This document shows, in pieces, positions 16,169 through 25,180 of a stretch of 64,000 bases of DNA. The translations under genes were made by a program, and so were the position numbers. Below the pieces are notes generated by a model. The model had not been told where the DNA came from, made no database searches, and was given only the letters and a program-made list of their open reading frames with translations. This DNA comes from Vibrio sp. STUT-A11 (GTDB lineage: Bacteria > Pseudomonadota > Gammaproteobacteria > Enterobacterales > Vibrionaceae). Location: the NCBI RefSeq assembly GCF_026000435.1, contig NZ_AP026764.1:992001-1056000 (forward strand), in the 5' to 3' direction. Numbering within the stretch: the first letter of the stretch is position 1; every line of letters begins with the position of its first letter.

Positions 16169-17545
16169 ATGAATAGCAAACTCAAGCAACTAGCAGACAA
16201 CGTACGAAACGCCGTTGTTGCCGATCCAGACACCGGACGTTACCAGTGTGATCGTGGCATTTTCACCGACCACGAACTGTTTGAACTGGAAATGAAGTAC
16301 ATCTTTGAAGGTAACTGGGTTTATCTTGCTCACGAAAGCCAAATTCCAAATCCAGGTGACTACTACTCTGTCACTGTCGGCAGACAGCCAGTTATCATCA
16401 CTCGCACCAAAGACGGTGAATTAAAAGCCATTCTAAACACCTGTTCCCACCGTGGTGCCACTCTGTGCCGTAAGAAGCGCGGTAACAAGGCTTCTTTTAC
16501 TTGTCCGTTTCACGGCTGGACGTTCCGCAATGACGGAAAACTTCTCAAGGCCAAAGACCAGAAAAAGGGTGGTTATCCGGAGCAGTTCAATACTGAAGGT
16601 TCCCACGATTTGAAGCAGATGGCTAAATTCGGCAACTATCGTGGATTTCTCTTCGGTAGTTTGAGCGCCGATGTCCTTCCGTTAGAAGAGCACCTGGGTG
16701 AAACGACCAAAATCATCGATAACATTGTTGATCAGGCAGAAGATGGGTTGGAAATACTGCGCGGCAGTTCAACTTACACCTACGAAGGCAACTGGAAGTT
16801 AACGGCAGAGAATGGCGCTGATGGCTACCACGTGAGTTCAGTTCACTGGAACTACTTATCGACCATGGGCCAGAGAAACTATGAAAAAGGCGGCACTGAG
16901 GCAGTAGATGCGAAAAGCTGGTCAGCTGAAGGCGGTTTCTACTCATTTGAACACGGCCACATGATGCTCTGGACCCGCTTATTAAACCCTGAAGTTCGTC
17001 CTGTGTTTAGCCAACTAGCGCGATTGGAAAAGACCTTCGGTGAGGCAAGAGCCGACTCTATCGTCCGAACAACAAAAAATCTCTGCCTATATCCCAATGT
17101 TTATTTAATGGATCAGTTTTCTACCCAGATTCGGGTGAGTCGTCCTATTGATGTGAACAAAACGGAAGTCACTATTTACGCCTTTGCGCCAAAGAACGAA
17201 CCAGCAGAGTTGCGTGCCAAGCGTATTCGCCAGTACGAAGATTTCTTCAATGTATCTGGCATGGGTACGCCTGACGATCTGGAAGAATTCCGCGCATGCC
17301 AGGACGGATACGAGGCAAGAGGCGCACGATGGAATGACATGAGCCGTGGTGCGTCCCACTGGATTGACGGTCCTGATGACCACGCTAACCAGTTAGATAT
17401 GAAGCCTCTAATGAGCGGGACTAAACCGGAAGATGAAGGCTTGTACGTTAACCACCACCAACACTGGCAACATGAAATGCTAAGAGCCATTGAAGCTGAA
17501 TCTGACCAAATCATTCCGGTACTTAACAAGGAGGCTGACGCATGA
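16169..17545 (+). CDS. benA: Benzoate 1,2-dioxygenase, large (alpha) subunit
   Basis: The 458-residue Rieske oxygenase large subunit has the [2Fe-2S] motif C92-S-H94 ... C112-P-F-H115. Downstream, the mononuclear iron site lies in ENGADGYHVSSVHWNYLST. It dihydroxylates benzoate to the cis-diol carboxylate, using electrons from BenC. Its last four bases overlap benB, so the two oxygenase subunits are coupled. Length and motifs fit BenA/XylX; a toluate dioxygenase is possible, but the chromosomal cat-ben setting favours benzoate. Confidence 0.94.
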   Translation: MNSKLKQLADNVRNAVVADPDTGRYQCDRGIFTDHELFELEMKYIFEGNWVYLAHESQIPNPGDYYSVTVGRQPVIITRTKDGELKAILNTCSHRGATLCRKKRGNKASFTCPFHGWTFRNDGKLLKAKDQKKGGYPEQFNTEGSHDLKQMAKFGNYRGFLFGSLSADVLPLEEHLGETTKIIDNIVDQAEDGLEILRGSSTYTYEGNWKLTAENGADGYHVSSVHWNYLSTMGQRNYEKGGTEAVDAKSWSAEGGFYSFEHGHMMLWTRLLNPEVRPVFSQLARLEKTFGEARADSIVRTTKNLCLYPNVYLMDQFSTQIRVSRPIDVNKTEVTIYAFAPKNEPAELRAKRIRQYEDFFNVSGMGTPDDLEEFRACQDGYEARGARWNDMSRGASHWIDGPDDHANQLDMKPLMSGTKPEDEGLYVNHHQHWQHEMLRAIEAESDQIIPVLNKEADA

Positions 17546-18033
17546 GCTTTAATTACCACGATATAGAGCAGTTTATCAACCGCGAAGCCCGCTACCTCGA
17601 TGATAAAGAATGGGATAACTGGCTAACTTGCTATCACAAAGATGTGACTTACTGGATGCCTGCCTGGGATGACGACGATCAACTTACTGAAGACCCTCAG
17701 CGCGAAATATCACTGATTTATTACCCAAATCGAGATGGCTTAGAAGACCGCGTTTACCGATTGAAAACGGAACGCTCTGGCGCGAGTTCGTTGCCAGAAC
17801 CGCGCACTAAACACTTCATTAGCGGGTTGGAAATCTTGTCACATGAAGGGAATGAGTTGCAGCTGCGTTTCAACTGGCTGACGAAATCCTATCGCTATAA
17901 GAAGACGCAGGAATACTACGGTACTTCTTTTTACACCTTAGATATCAGCAGCGAGACCCCTCTAATCACATTCAAAAAAATCGTGCTGACTAACGACTGC
18001 ATCAATCAAGCGGTTGATGTTTACCACTTGTAA
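17542..18033 (+). CDS. benB: Benzoate 1,2-dioxygenase, small (beta) subunit
   Basis: The 163-residue beta subunit has the NTF2-like fold of ring-hydroxylating dioxygenases (IEQFINREARYLDDKEWDNW, then YWMPAWDDDDQ). It supports the alpha subunit in an alpha3-beta3 hexamer. The start overlaps the benA stop by four bases and benC begins 20 bases after it. Size and order are typical, with no unusual residues noted. Confidence 0.94.
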   Translation: MSFNYHDIEQFINREARYLDDKEWDNWLTCYHKDVTYWMPAWDDDDQLTEDPQREISLIYYPNRDGLEDRVYRLKTERSGASSLPEPRTKHFISGLEILSHEGNELQLRFNWLTKSYRYKKTQEYYGTSFYTLDISSETPLITFKKIVLTNDCINQAVDVYHL

Positions 18034-18053
18034 TGGATTGCAGGAGAATCAAT

Positions 18054-19085
18054 ATGACTTTTAACATTGCACTCAATTTCGAAGATGGCGTTACCCGTGT
18101 CATTAGCTGTAATGACGGCGAGACGGTTCTCGATGCGGCATACCGCGCACAATTGAACCTGCCTATGGACTGTTCGGATGGTGTTTGCGGTACGTGTAAG
18201 GGCAGTTGCCGTCAAGGGAAATACGATTTAGGCGAAGAATACATCGATGAAGCGCTCACGGATGAAGAAGCTGAAAAAGGGCTTATCCTAACCTGTCAAA
18301 TGGTGCCATCCAGCGATTGCGTCGTCGAAATTCCCGCAGTTTCTTCAATGTGCAGTAAGGCCGCTAACAGCACCGTATCGGGAACCGTTGATGTGGTCAA
18401 CCTTATATCGCCGACCGCCATCGAGCTAAAAATTACCGCTCAAAGTGATATCGGCTTCCTCCCTGGACAATACGTGAATATACAGGTCCCGGGCAGTAAT
18501 GAAACCAGAGCTTATTCATTCAGCTCACTGCCTGGAAGTCGGGAATTGAGTTTCTTGATTCGAAATGTTCCCGGCGGCCTGATGAGTTCTTGGCTGGTTG
18601 GTAAAGCTAAGTCCAAAGATACAGTCTCGTTAACTGGTCCTATGGGTGTGTTCTATTTACGTCCGGTTGAGCGCCCTGTTGTTATGCTCGCTGGTGGTAC
18701 GGGATTAGCTCCATTTCTTTCTATGCTGGAACAACTGAAAGAAAAAGGGTGTGACCAGCCAGTACATCTAATCTATGGCGTAACCAACGATGACGATTTG
18801 GTGTGCGTATCTGCTTTGGAATCCTTTGCCGCGAGTATCCCTAATTTCAGTTTTAAAACGGTTGTCGCGAGTGAAGAAAGCGATCACCCGCGCAAAGGAT
18901 ACGTGACCAATCATATGGAAGACGCGCCTTTCAATGATGGTGACGTTGATGTTTACCTTTGCGGGCCACCACCAATGGTGAACGCGGTATTAGGCCACTT
19001 CGAATCCCAGGGAATTAAGCCGAATTCTTTCCATTACGAGAAATTCACTGCAAGCGTTACTCCTGCTTCTGAGGAGGCCGCATGA
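18054..19085 (+). CDS. benC: Benzoate 1,2-dioxygenase electron-transfer reductase
   Basis: The 343-residue reductase starts with a plant-type ferredoxin domain. The cysteines are in MDCSDGVCGTCKGSC (about residues 36-50) and a fourth is in LILTCQMVPS. A flavin-binding domain (RAYSFSSLPG) and an NADH domain (MLAGGTGLAPFLSML ... LCGPPPMV) follow. It passes electrons from NADH to BenAB. I take MTFNIALNFEDG at 18054 as the start because it follows GCAGGAGAATCAAT. It overlaps benD by four bases. Confidence 0.94.
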   Translation: MTFNIALNFEDGVTRVISCNDGETVLDAAYRAQLNLPMDCSDGVCGTCKGSCRQGKYDLGEEYIDEALTDEEAEKGLILTCQMVPSSDCVVEIPAVSSMCSKAANSTVSGTVDVVNLISPTAIELKITAQSDIGFLPGQYVNIQVPGSNETRAYSFSSLPGSRELSFLIRNVPGGLMSSWLVGKAKSKDTVSLTGPMGVFYLRPVERPVVMLAGGTGLAPFLSMLEQLKEKGCDQPVHLIYGVTNDDDLVCVSALESFAASIPNFSFKTVVASEESDHPRKGYVTNHMEDAPFNDGDVDVYLCGPPPMVNAVLGHFESQGIKPNSFHYEKFTASVTPASEEAA

Positions 19086-19861
19086 GTGCGCGCTTTGTCA
19101 ATAAGGTCATGATTGTCACCGGGGCTGCGCAAGGTATTGGTAAACGCGTAGCCGAGTTGGCCGCGAGCGAAGGTGCAACGCTGGTTCTGGTCGATATCGC
19201 CGACTATGTGCATGGGGTGGCCTCGCAACTGCAAGAGCAAGGAACGGAAGTACTGGCGCTTCAAGCTGATTTGGAAACCTGGCAAGGCGCACAATCCGTT
19301 ATGGAGAAAGCCTACGCGCAATATGGTCGTATCGATATTCTCATCAACAATGTTGGCGGAACCATTTGGGCTCAGCCATTCGAATATTACCAACCAGAGC
19401 AAATAGAGAAGGAAGTTCAGCGGTCACTGTTTCCGACGCTTTGGTGTTGTCGAGCTGTTATCCCTTACATGCTGGAGCAAAAGGGTGGGGCAATCGTCAA
19501 TGTCTCATCCGTTGCCACCCGAGGATTGATGCGCGTTCCCTATGGCGCTTCTAAGGGAGGCGTTAATGCGCTGACAGTGAATATGGCATTCGAATACGCC
19601 GAGCGTGGAATTCGGATAAATGCCACTGCACCAGGCGGCACTGAGGCTCCAGCGCGCTTGACCCCGCGCAATCGTGAACCCCAGCAGGAGCAGGAAAAAG
19701 ATTGGTATCAAACCCTTATCGACCAGACCAATGACACCAGCTTTATGCATCGCTATGGAACGCTTGATGAGCAGTCTGAACCAATCCTATTTTTGGCGTC
19801 TGATGCAGCGAGTTACATCACGGGAACAGTGCTTCCTGTGGCCGGAGGGGATTTAGGTTAG
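19082..19861 (+). CDS. benD: Benzoate diol dehydrogenase (1,6-dihydroxycyclohexa-2,4-diene-1-carboxylate dehydrogenase)
   Basis: The 259-residue classical short-chain dehydrogenase has the nucleotide motif TGAAQGIG, the structural NNVGGT stretch and the catalytic YGASKGG (Tyr-x3-Lys). It oxidises and decarboxylates the benzoate cis-diol to catechol with NAD+. It follows benC with a four-base overlap, and the whole benABCD run is compact. The product feeds CatA in the same operon. Confidence 0.93.
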   Translation: MSARFVNKVMIVTGAAQGIGKRVAELAASEGATLVLVDIADYVHGVASQLQEQGTEVLALQADLETWQGAQSVMEKAYAQYGRIDILINNVGGTIWAQPFEYYQPEQIEKEVQRSLFPTLWCCRAVIPYMLEQKGGAIVNVSSVATRGLMRVPYGASKGGVNALTVNMAFEYAERGIRINATAPGGTEAPARLTPRNREPQQEQEKDWYQTLIDQTNDTSFMHRYGTLDEQSEPILFLASDAASYITGTVLPVAGGDLG

Positions 19862-19925
19862 TAAAGAAAGGAACAGGTTTTAATAACGTAAAAACACAAA
19901 CAAAAGAACATGCAAGGAGAGCACA

Positions 19926-19982
19926 ATGAACAACGAATTCCAGCATCTTACCAACTCAAAAGGGGGAGCTGCGTATGAGTAA
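19926..19982 (+). CDS. 18-codon leader ORF overlapping the benK start
   Basis: ATG at 19926 follows a strong ribosome site (AAGGAGAGCACA) and encodes MNNEFQHLTNSKGGAAYE, ending at TAA 19980-19982. The benK ATG (19975) lies inside its last codons. The benK ribosome site (GGGGGAG) is also inside it, so ribosomes ending here could restart on benK. No function for the peptide is known to me. Confidence 0.5.
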   Translation: MNNEFQHLTNSKGGAAYE

Positions 19983-21297
19983 TATTAATGTCAATGAAGC
20001 TGTCGACAACGCGAAATTTAACCAATTCCATTGGAAAGTACTTTTTTGGTGTACTTTGATTATCATTTTTGATGGTTATGATCTTGTTATATATGGCGTT
20101 GTTTTGCCTAAATTAATGAGTCAGTGGGGCCTGGATCCCTATGTTGCAGGCATGCTGGGAAGCGCCGCATTGTTTGGTATGATGTTTGGCGCAATGGGTT
20201 TCGGCATGTTATCGGACAAACTTGGCAGGAAAAAGACCATTCTGATGTGTGTGGTACTGTTTAGTGCAGTTAGCGCGATTAATGGTTTAGCTAGCACGCC
20301 ATGGCAGTTCGGAATTCTGCGTTTTATTGCTGGTTTGGGTATAGGTGGCGTGATGCCTAACGTCGTTTCACTAATGACAGAATACTCACCGAAAAAAAGC
20401 CGGAGTACATTAGTTGCGTTAATGTTTTCTGGTTATGCTGTCGGCGGGATGATGTCAGCAGGGCTGGGGATTTGGATCGTACCTCGCTTCGGTTGGGAGA
20501 TTATGTTTTTCCTTGCTGCGGTCCCGCTGGCATTGCTTCCGCTGATGATTAAATATCTACCGGAATCACTGACCTTCCTCGTCACGCAGAACCGTGAGCA
20601 AGAGGCCCGAGAGCTACTCGCGAAAGTAGAACCTAACTGCGATATTAATCAAGACTCAGTACTTTTTGTCTCATCAGCCGAAAAAGCAAAAGCTCCGGTA
20701 TTAGAACTATTTCGTGACGGACGAATGTTTAGTACCTTGATGTTCTGGACGGCGTTTTTCTGTTGTTTATTGATGGTTTATGCACTAGGTTCTTGGCTGC
20801 CAAAATTGATGTCCGTGGCTGGCTATGGATTAAGTTCAAGTCTGATGTTCCTAATGATACTCAATGTCGGTGCGATTATCGGAGCCGTTGGTGGTGGATG
20901 GCTTGCGGATAGATTCTCTTTACGCTCTGTACTGGTATGTTTCTTTATTCTTGGATCTGTTTCTCTGGTCATGCTTGGCTACAATAATCCAACTTGGGTG
21001 CTTTATACTCTTGTAGGCATCGCTGGCGCTGCAACGATCGGTTCGCAGATTCTGCTGTATGCGTATGTGGCTCAATACTACCCAACAAACATCCGATCTA
21101 CAGGCTTAGGCTGGGCATCTGGCGTTGGTCGTAATGGCGCCATTTTTGGTCCTATGGTGGGGGGTACACTTTTAGCTATGGCTCTTCCACACCAAGTAAA
21201 CTTCCTGGTCCTTGCGATTCCGGGGATCATCGCGACTATTTCGATGATTTTAGTTGACCGTAACTTTAGTAGTAAGCCACTTTCTGTTGAGGCTTAA
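19975..21297 (+). CDS. benK: Benzoate MFS transporter (aromatic acid:H+ symporter)
   Basis: The 440-residue protein has twelve predicted membrane segments and the MFS loop motif GFGMLSDKLGRKKTI. The first segment carries FDGYDLVIYGVVLP, typical of the aromatic acid:H+ symporter family (BenK, PcaK, VanK). The chosen ATG overlaps the 18-codon leader and is preceded by GGGGGAG. It closes the cat-ben operon and is followed by a clear terminator. Benzoate is the most likely substrate from context; muconate or another aromatic acid cannot be excluded. Confidence 0.88.
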   Translation: MSNINVNEAVDNAKFNQFHWKVLFWCTLIIIFDGYDLVIYGVVLPKLMSQWGLDPYVAGMLGSAALFGMMFGAMGFGMLSDKLGRKKTILMCVVLFSAVSAINGLASTPWQFGILRFIAGLGIGGVMPNVVSLMTEYSPKKSRSTLVALMFSGYAVGGMMSAGLGIWIVPRFGWEIMFFLAAVPLALLPLMIKYLPESLTFLVTQNREQEARELLAKVEPNCDINQDSVLFVSSAEKAKAPVLELFRDGRMFSTLMFWTAFFCCLLMVYALGSWLPKLMSVAGYGLSSSLMFLMILNVGAIIGAVGGGWLADRFSLRSVLVCFFILGSVSLVMLGYNNPTWVLYTLVGIAGAATIGSQILLYAYVAQYYPTNIRSTGLGWASGVGRNGAIFGPMVGGTLLAMALPHQVNFLVLAIPGIIATISMILVDRNFSSKPLSVEA

Positions 21298-21312
21298 TTA
21301 GAAAGGCATTGG

Positions 21313-21345
21313 CCCGGCACGCACATGTGCCGGGACTTTTATTTT
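21313..21345 (+). terminator. Terminator of the cat-ben operon
   Basis: CCCGGCAC (21313-21320) pairs perfectly with GTGCCGGG (21327-21334) around a six-base loop, followed by ACTTTTATTTT. It lies 15 bases after the benK stop. Confidence 0.85.
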
Positions 21346-21850
21346 GATGATAGTGATCTACGTGATTTCAGTTTCTTTGTCAGCGATAATCTGCCTGCTC
21401 TAAGAATCCTCTGATATTAATAAACTTATTATGTGCTTTGAGAATGAAACAAGGTTCAAATAAAAATCTCAACATACAAAAACTTATCCTAAAGATAGCG
21501 GTGAAAATCAAACTCTAAATCAATTTTGTCCATCATCGATTCAACCAGATCTGAGCTGAATCATTTGTGCCCCATTCTATTTCAGCCACCGAATCCATGC
21601 CTAGGGCAATACTGCTACTTTGCCTTAAAATTTCTACTATCAGTATTAAGTCTTTATTGGATAGTGAAAGATGGATCTGGGTAAACGAGTATTAGCAAAT
21701 TTGGGGTAGTGAATGAATCACTACCCCCGACTATGTAAAATTACATCTTGTGAATTTCGGTGATGTACGTTACTGCAACGTTTTGTGCAAAATTCGGCAC
21801 GTCAGCAAATATTTTCTTAGATATAAATTGAGATATGAATTCGTGAAGTG
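21346..21850. other. Gene-poor spacer
   Basis: About 500 A+T-rich bases lie between the benK terminator and the convergent SnoaL-like gene. I found no open frame with family-like sequence, no repeat and no clear promoter. Confidence 0.5.
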
Positions 21851-22816
21851 TTAAGCGGTTGCATTACCGATATCAAACTCAGGGGTGTTATTAACGCTGA
21901 ACCAACCGGGACGATAATCTGTCCAGCAAAAATTCCATTGGCCTGATTCCATCTTTCTGGCAAGAAGTTGATAATGAGCACCGTAAAGCGTATTGCCTGC
22001 TTCATCGAGAGGTCTTTCAGGAATAATGCGTGCGACAATCATTTTTACATGTTTACCGTCGTCCTCTTCTTCATAGCGGACAACTTCTGCAAAATGTTGC
22101 CAGACCGATGCGAGATGACGGAAGTTTTTGAGTGTCCCAATGGCCTGATCCCGACCTGAAAGGTTGCCTACGGGCGCGAAACCACCGGAGATGTCTTCAC
22201 TGTAAGAGGCTTTTAGTAGGCCCATATCATTTTGATCGACCGAAAACGCGTAACGGTAGTAAAGTTCCTCCAGAGCTTCTTGCAGGTTTTCTGGTGGTGG
22301 AACATCAGGCATAACTGTCCAAGGGGAATGTAATTCACTCACCAGCGCCGGAGCTTTAAACCCCATTTCCCAGCCGTGTTCTCCCGGTAGGTTCTGCCAG
22401 TGTGGGACCTGATTAGTATTCCCTTTGGACCAGTTTATGACTAACCGGATGGTATCGATACACCAACGATCATTGACCTTCGATAACTGTACGACTTGTG
22501 CGCTACCAAAAAGAAACAGGTTTCGATTGCTATTACCGAGTAAACCGAACGAGTAAAAACTCGCTACCGCATGTTCACTGTCCGTCGCCACATATAAGTT
22601 GGTCAACTTGCCTTGCATAGGGCTATTGGCAGTATCTTGTTTTAATTTCTCGGTAATGTCAGTAAAGCCTTCTGCATTACCGTGATGACTACTGAAAAGG
22701 TGACTATCGTGACTAAAATCTTCAAATTTCAAGTCACCATCGCCAGTCATCCAGAATGTGGTTAATCGTGTCATAAGCTGTTTGACTACTGCACGATCAG
22801 TAGGATGATTTATCAT
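21851..22816 (-). CDS. SnoaL/NTF2-like protein with two domains
   Basis: The 321-residue product appears to hold two NTF2-like (SnoaL) alpha+beta barrels. The first spans about residues 1-150 (FWMTGDGDLKFEDFSHDSHL). The second starts near EALEELYYRYAFSVDQNDMG and continues through VRYEEEDDGKHVKMIVARII. Such domains occur as small-molecule isomerases, hydratases or dioxygenase subunits, so no specific reaction can be named. I chose MINHPTD at 22816, preceded by TGGAGCAACC, over a longer frame to 22870. It probably ends a minus-strand unit LLM monooxygenase - Old Yellow Enzyme - SnoaL. Confidence 0.6.
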   Translation of the reverse strand: MINHPTDRAVVKQLMTRLTTFWMTGDGDLKFEDFSHDSHLFSSHHGNAEGFTDITEKLKQDTANSPMQGKLTNLYVATDSEHAVASFYSFGLLGNSNRNLFLFGSAQVVQLSKVNDRWCIDTIRLVINWSKGNTNQVPHWQNLPGEHGWEMGFKAPALVSELHSPWTVMPDVPPPENLQEALEELYYRYAFSVDQNDMGLLKASYSEDISGGFAPVGNLSGRDQAIGTLKNFRHLASVWQHFAEVVRYEEEDDGKHVKMIVARIIPERPLDEAGNTLYGAHYQLLARKMESGQWNFCWTDYRPGWFSVNNTPEFDIGNATA

Positions 22817-22934
22817 GGTTGCTCCATGTTTGGTATCGTTTTTAGACGGGCTCGCTATATCATTAAGCAAATAGAGCGGGCCCGAATTGAAAATTTAATT
22901 TGGTATGCTCTCGATGTTATGAACGCTTGGGTTA

Positions 22935-24014
22935 TCAGCCTTGGAAATTAGGGAAATCGGTATATCCGGCTTCTCCACCGCCGTAAAACGCTTCTCGGGT
23001 GAATTCTGCTAAAGGCCAGTCATTTTTGAGTCGTTCAACTAAATCCGGGTTAGCGATAAATGGCGTACCAAGCGCGGCCATATCAATAAGATTGTCGTTG
23101 AGCAGAACTTCCGCATTGTCTTTATTCAGCCCTCCAGCAGCAATCAAGACACCTTTATAAGTCCGGCGAATTTTGGGTAAAAGCCCTGACGATAGGGTTT
23201 CGTGTTCCAGGCTAAGATGAAGATAGGCACAGTTTCGTTCTTCCATCGCCTTAGCGACAAACAAATACGTTACCTCAGTGTCTGATTGAGCTGGCATTTC
23301 CTGACCACGATGGAAAGGAGATAAGCGAACGCCGGTTCTTTCTTCTCCTATTTCATCAATAACCGCATCAAGCGTTTCCAGTAGAAAACGAGCACGGTTT
23401 TCTACAGATTTTCCGCCATAAGCATCCGTTCTGTTATTTAATGAACTGTTTAGAAATTGCTCGAATAAGTAACCATTTGCGGCATGAATTTCTACGCCAT
23501 CAAAACCGGCAGCAATTGCATTCGCGGCGGCGGCACGAGAATCGTCGATAATTTCTTCAATTCCCTGCTCGCTAAGGGCAATGGGTTCGCTGGCAGGTAA
23601 TCGGTCTGGGTTACCATTTGCATCATAACCAAAGGCAGTACCACCCTGTATCGACACAGAACTGACGGGGGATGATCCCTCTGGTTGAATTGATGTGTGA
23701 GAAACTCGACCTACGTGCCATAGTTGAGCAAAAATGCGACCCCCTTTGTTATGCACAGCGCGGGTGACTTTGCTCCAACCATCAATTTGTTCCTGGGAGT
23801 AAATACCCGGAGTAAATAAGTAACCATTACCTTGGCGTGATACAGGCGTGCCTTCAGAAATAAGTAATCCTGCACTCGCACGTTGCGCGTAGTATTCTGC
23901 GGTCATCTCGTCTGCGACACCATTCTGAGCACGAGATCGAGTCATCGGAGCCATCGCAATTCGGTTAGTTAAGGGAAGACCTGAAAGTGACAGCGCGGTG
24001 AATAATTTACTCAT
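22935..24014 (-). CDS. Old Yellow Enzyme family NADH:flavin oxidoreductase
   Basis: This 359-residue FMN-dependent ene-reductase has the family markers NRIAMAPMTRSRA, FAQLWHVGRVSH and AANGYLFEQFLNSSLNNRTD, and a C-terminal AALGTPFIANPDLVERL phosphate-binding region. Relatives (NemA, OYE, xenobiotic reductases) reduce activated alkenes, nitrate esters or N-ethylmaleimide. The start at 24014 is preceded by TAAGGGACTAAA and lies nine bases after the LLM gene, so co-transcription is likely. The natural substrate is not visible from sequence. Confidence 0.9.
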   Translation of the reverse strand: MSKLFTALSLSGLPLTNRIAMAPMTRSRAQNGVADEMTAEYYAQRASAGLLISEGTPVSRQGNGYLFTPGIYSQEQIDGWSKVTRAVHNKGGRIFAQLWHVGRVSHTSIQPEGSSPVSSVSIQGGTAFGYDANGNPDRLPASEPIALSEQGIEEIIDDSRAAAANAIAAGFDGVEIHAANGYLFEQFLNSSLNNRTDAYGGKSVENRARFLLETLDAVIDEIGEERTGVRLSPFHRGQEMPAQSDTEVTYLFVAKAMEERNCAYLHLSLEHETLSSGLLPKIRRTYKGVLIAAGGLNKDNAEVLLNDNLIDMAALGTPFIANPDLVERLKNDWPLAEFTREAFYGGGEAGYTDFPNFQG

Positions 24015-24023
24015 TTTAGTCCC

Positions 24024-25019
24024 TTACAGCCAAGCATCAGCAATGACTTGGTGAGAGTAGATGCGTGCTTCTGGATCATGGATCCAAGAGTTGACCATGA
24101 TTTCATCGGCACCCGTACGTGTTACCAAATCATCGAGACGCTGGCGAATCTCCTGTTTGGAACCCCAGATAGACTCTCTTAGCTGATTCTTAATTTGTAC
24201 GGCTTCCATTGGACTCCAGATAGTGTTCATGTCATCCACAGGTTTCGGCAAGAATTGTTCTACGCCACGACCTAGTGAAAGGAACTTTTGTAGTTCGGTT
24301 GTTGCCAGGTATTCAGCTTGCTCTTGTGTATCAGCACCAACCGCATTAATACAAACAATGACATACGGTTCTGGGAATTGTTCAGATGGCTGATAATTTT
24401 TGCGGTAATGACTAATCGCTGCTTGCATCGCGTCGGGTGCAAAGTGTGCAGCAAATGCTAAAGGTAGGCCTTTTTGTGCTGCTAGTTGAGCGCTGAATGT
24501 ACTTGAGCCTAATAGCCATAATGGGACTGGTGACCCCGCACCAGGTACCGCTTTGAGCGACTCAGTGGCACTTTCCTTAGAGAAGAAATACTGCAACTCT
24601 TCCAACATTTCAGGAAAATCTATGCCCTTTGCGGTGACATCTCTTCTCAGTGCGCGAGCGGTTTGCATATCAGTACCAGGAGCACGACCAAGACCAAGAT
24701 CGACTCGTCCCGGATAAAGAGCATCAAGCGTTGCAAACTGCTCAGCGACAATCAGTGGGGCATGGTTGGGTAGCATCACACCACCGGAACCAATACGAAT
24801 AGAATTGGTTTTCTCACCAATGTGGCTGAGGATAACTGACGTTGCTGCACTGGCAATGTCTTTCAGGTTATGGTGCTCTGCTACCCAGTAACGGTTGAAA
24901 CCCGCTTTTTCCGCAGCTTGCGCTAGGCGAGTGCTGTTAGCTATGGCTTCACTAACAGAGAAACCTTCTCCGATTGGCACTAAATCTAATACCGATAGGG
25001 GGACTTTTTTATCTGACAT
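24024..25019 (-). CDS. LLM-class flavin-dependent oxidoreductase (MsnO8-type)
   Basis: The 331-residue protein is a bacterial-luciferase-like monooxygenase. It opens LSVLDLVPIGEGFSVSEAI and carries YWVAEHHNLKDIASA, IRIGSGGVMLPNHAPL and VDLGLGRAPGTD, all typical of the single-component MsnO8 group. These enzymes use reduced flavin to oxidise small organic substrates. Here it heads a minus-strand unit with the Old Yellow Enzyme, which could handle the same compound. A palindrome lies 89 bases upstream, in the shared promoter region with the divergent SnoaL-like gene. Confidence 0.88.
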   Translation of the reverse strand: MSDKKVPLSVLDLVPIGEGFSVSEAIANSTRLAQAAEKAGFNRYWVAEHHNLKDIASAATSVILSHIGEKTNSIRIGSGGVMLPNHAPLIVAEQFATLDALYPGRVDLGLGRAPGTDMQTARALRRDVTAKGIDFPEMLEELQYFFSKESATESLKAVPGAGSPVPLWLLGSSTFSAQLAAQKGLPLAFAAHFAPDAMQAAISHYRKNYQPSEQFPEPYVIVCINAVGADTQEQAEYLATTELQKFLSLGRGVEQFLPKPVDDMNTIWSPMEAVQIKNQLRESIWGSKQEIRQRLDDLVTRTGADEIMVNSWIHDPEARIYSHQVIADAWL

Positions 25020-25107
25020 CTACTTTCTCCAAATACGTTTTTGTTATATTCGGCAAGCATTGTCTGTGTAAATTCTCGCTCGATAAACAAGCCCGGAGTA
25101 CACTTTA

Positions 25108-25126
25108 TGTAGAAAAAAATTCTACA
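25108..25126. promoter_or_regulatory. Palindrome in the divergent LLM / SnoaL promoter region
   Basis: TGTAGAA-AAAAA-TTCTACA is a perfect 7+5+7 inverted repeat placed between the two divergent start codons. The local LysR gene (25918) or another regulator may bind it. The symmetry is seen; the function is inferred. Confidence 0.6.
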
Positions 25127-25180
25127 ATAAACATGTTATCGTCTACGCCGAATGTAATTTATGTGTTGAGATAACCGATT

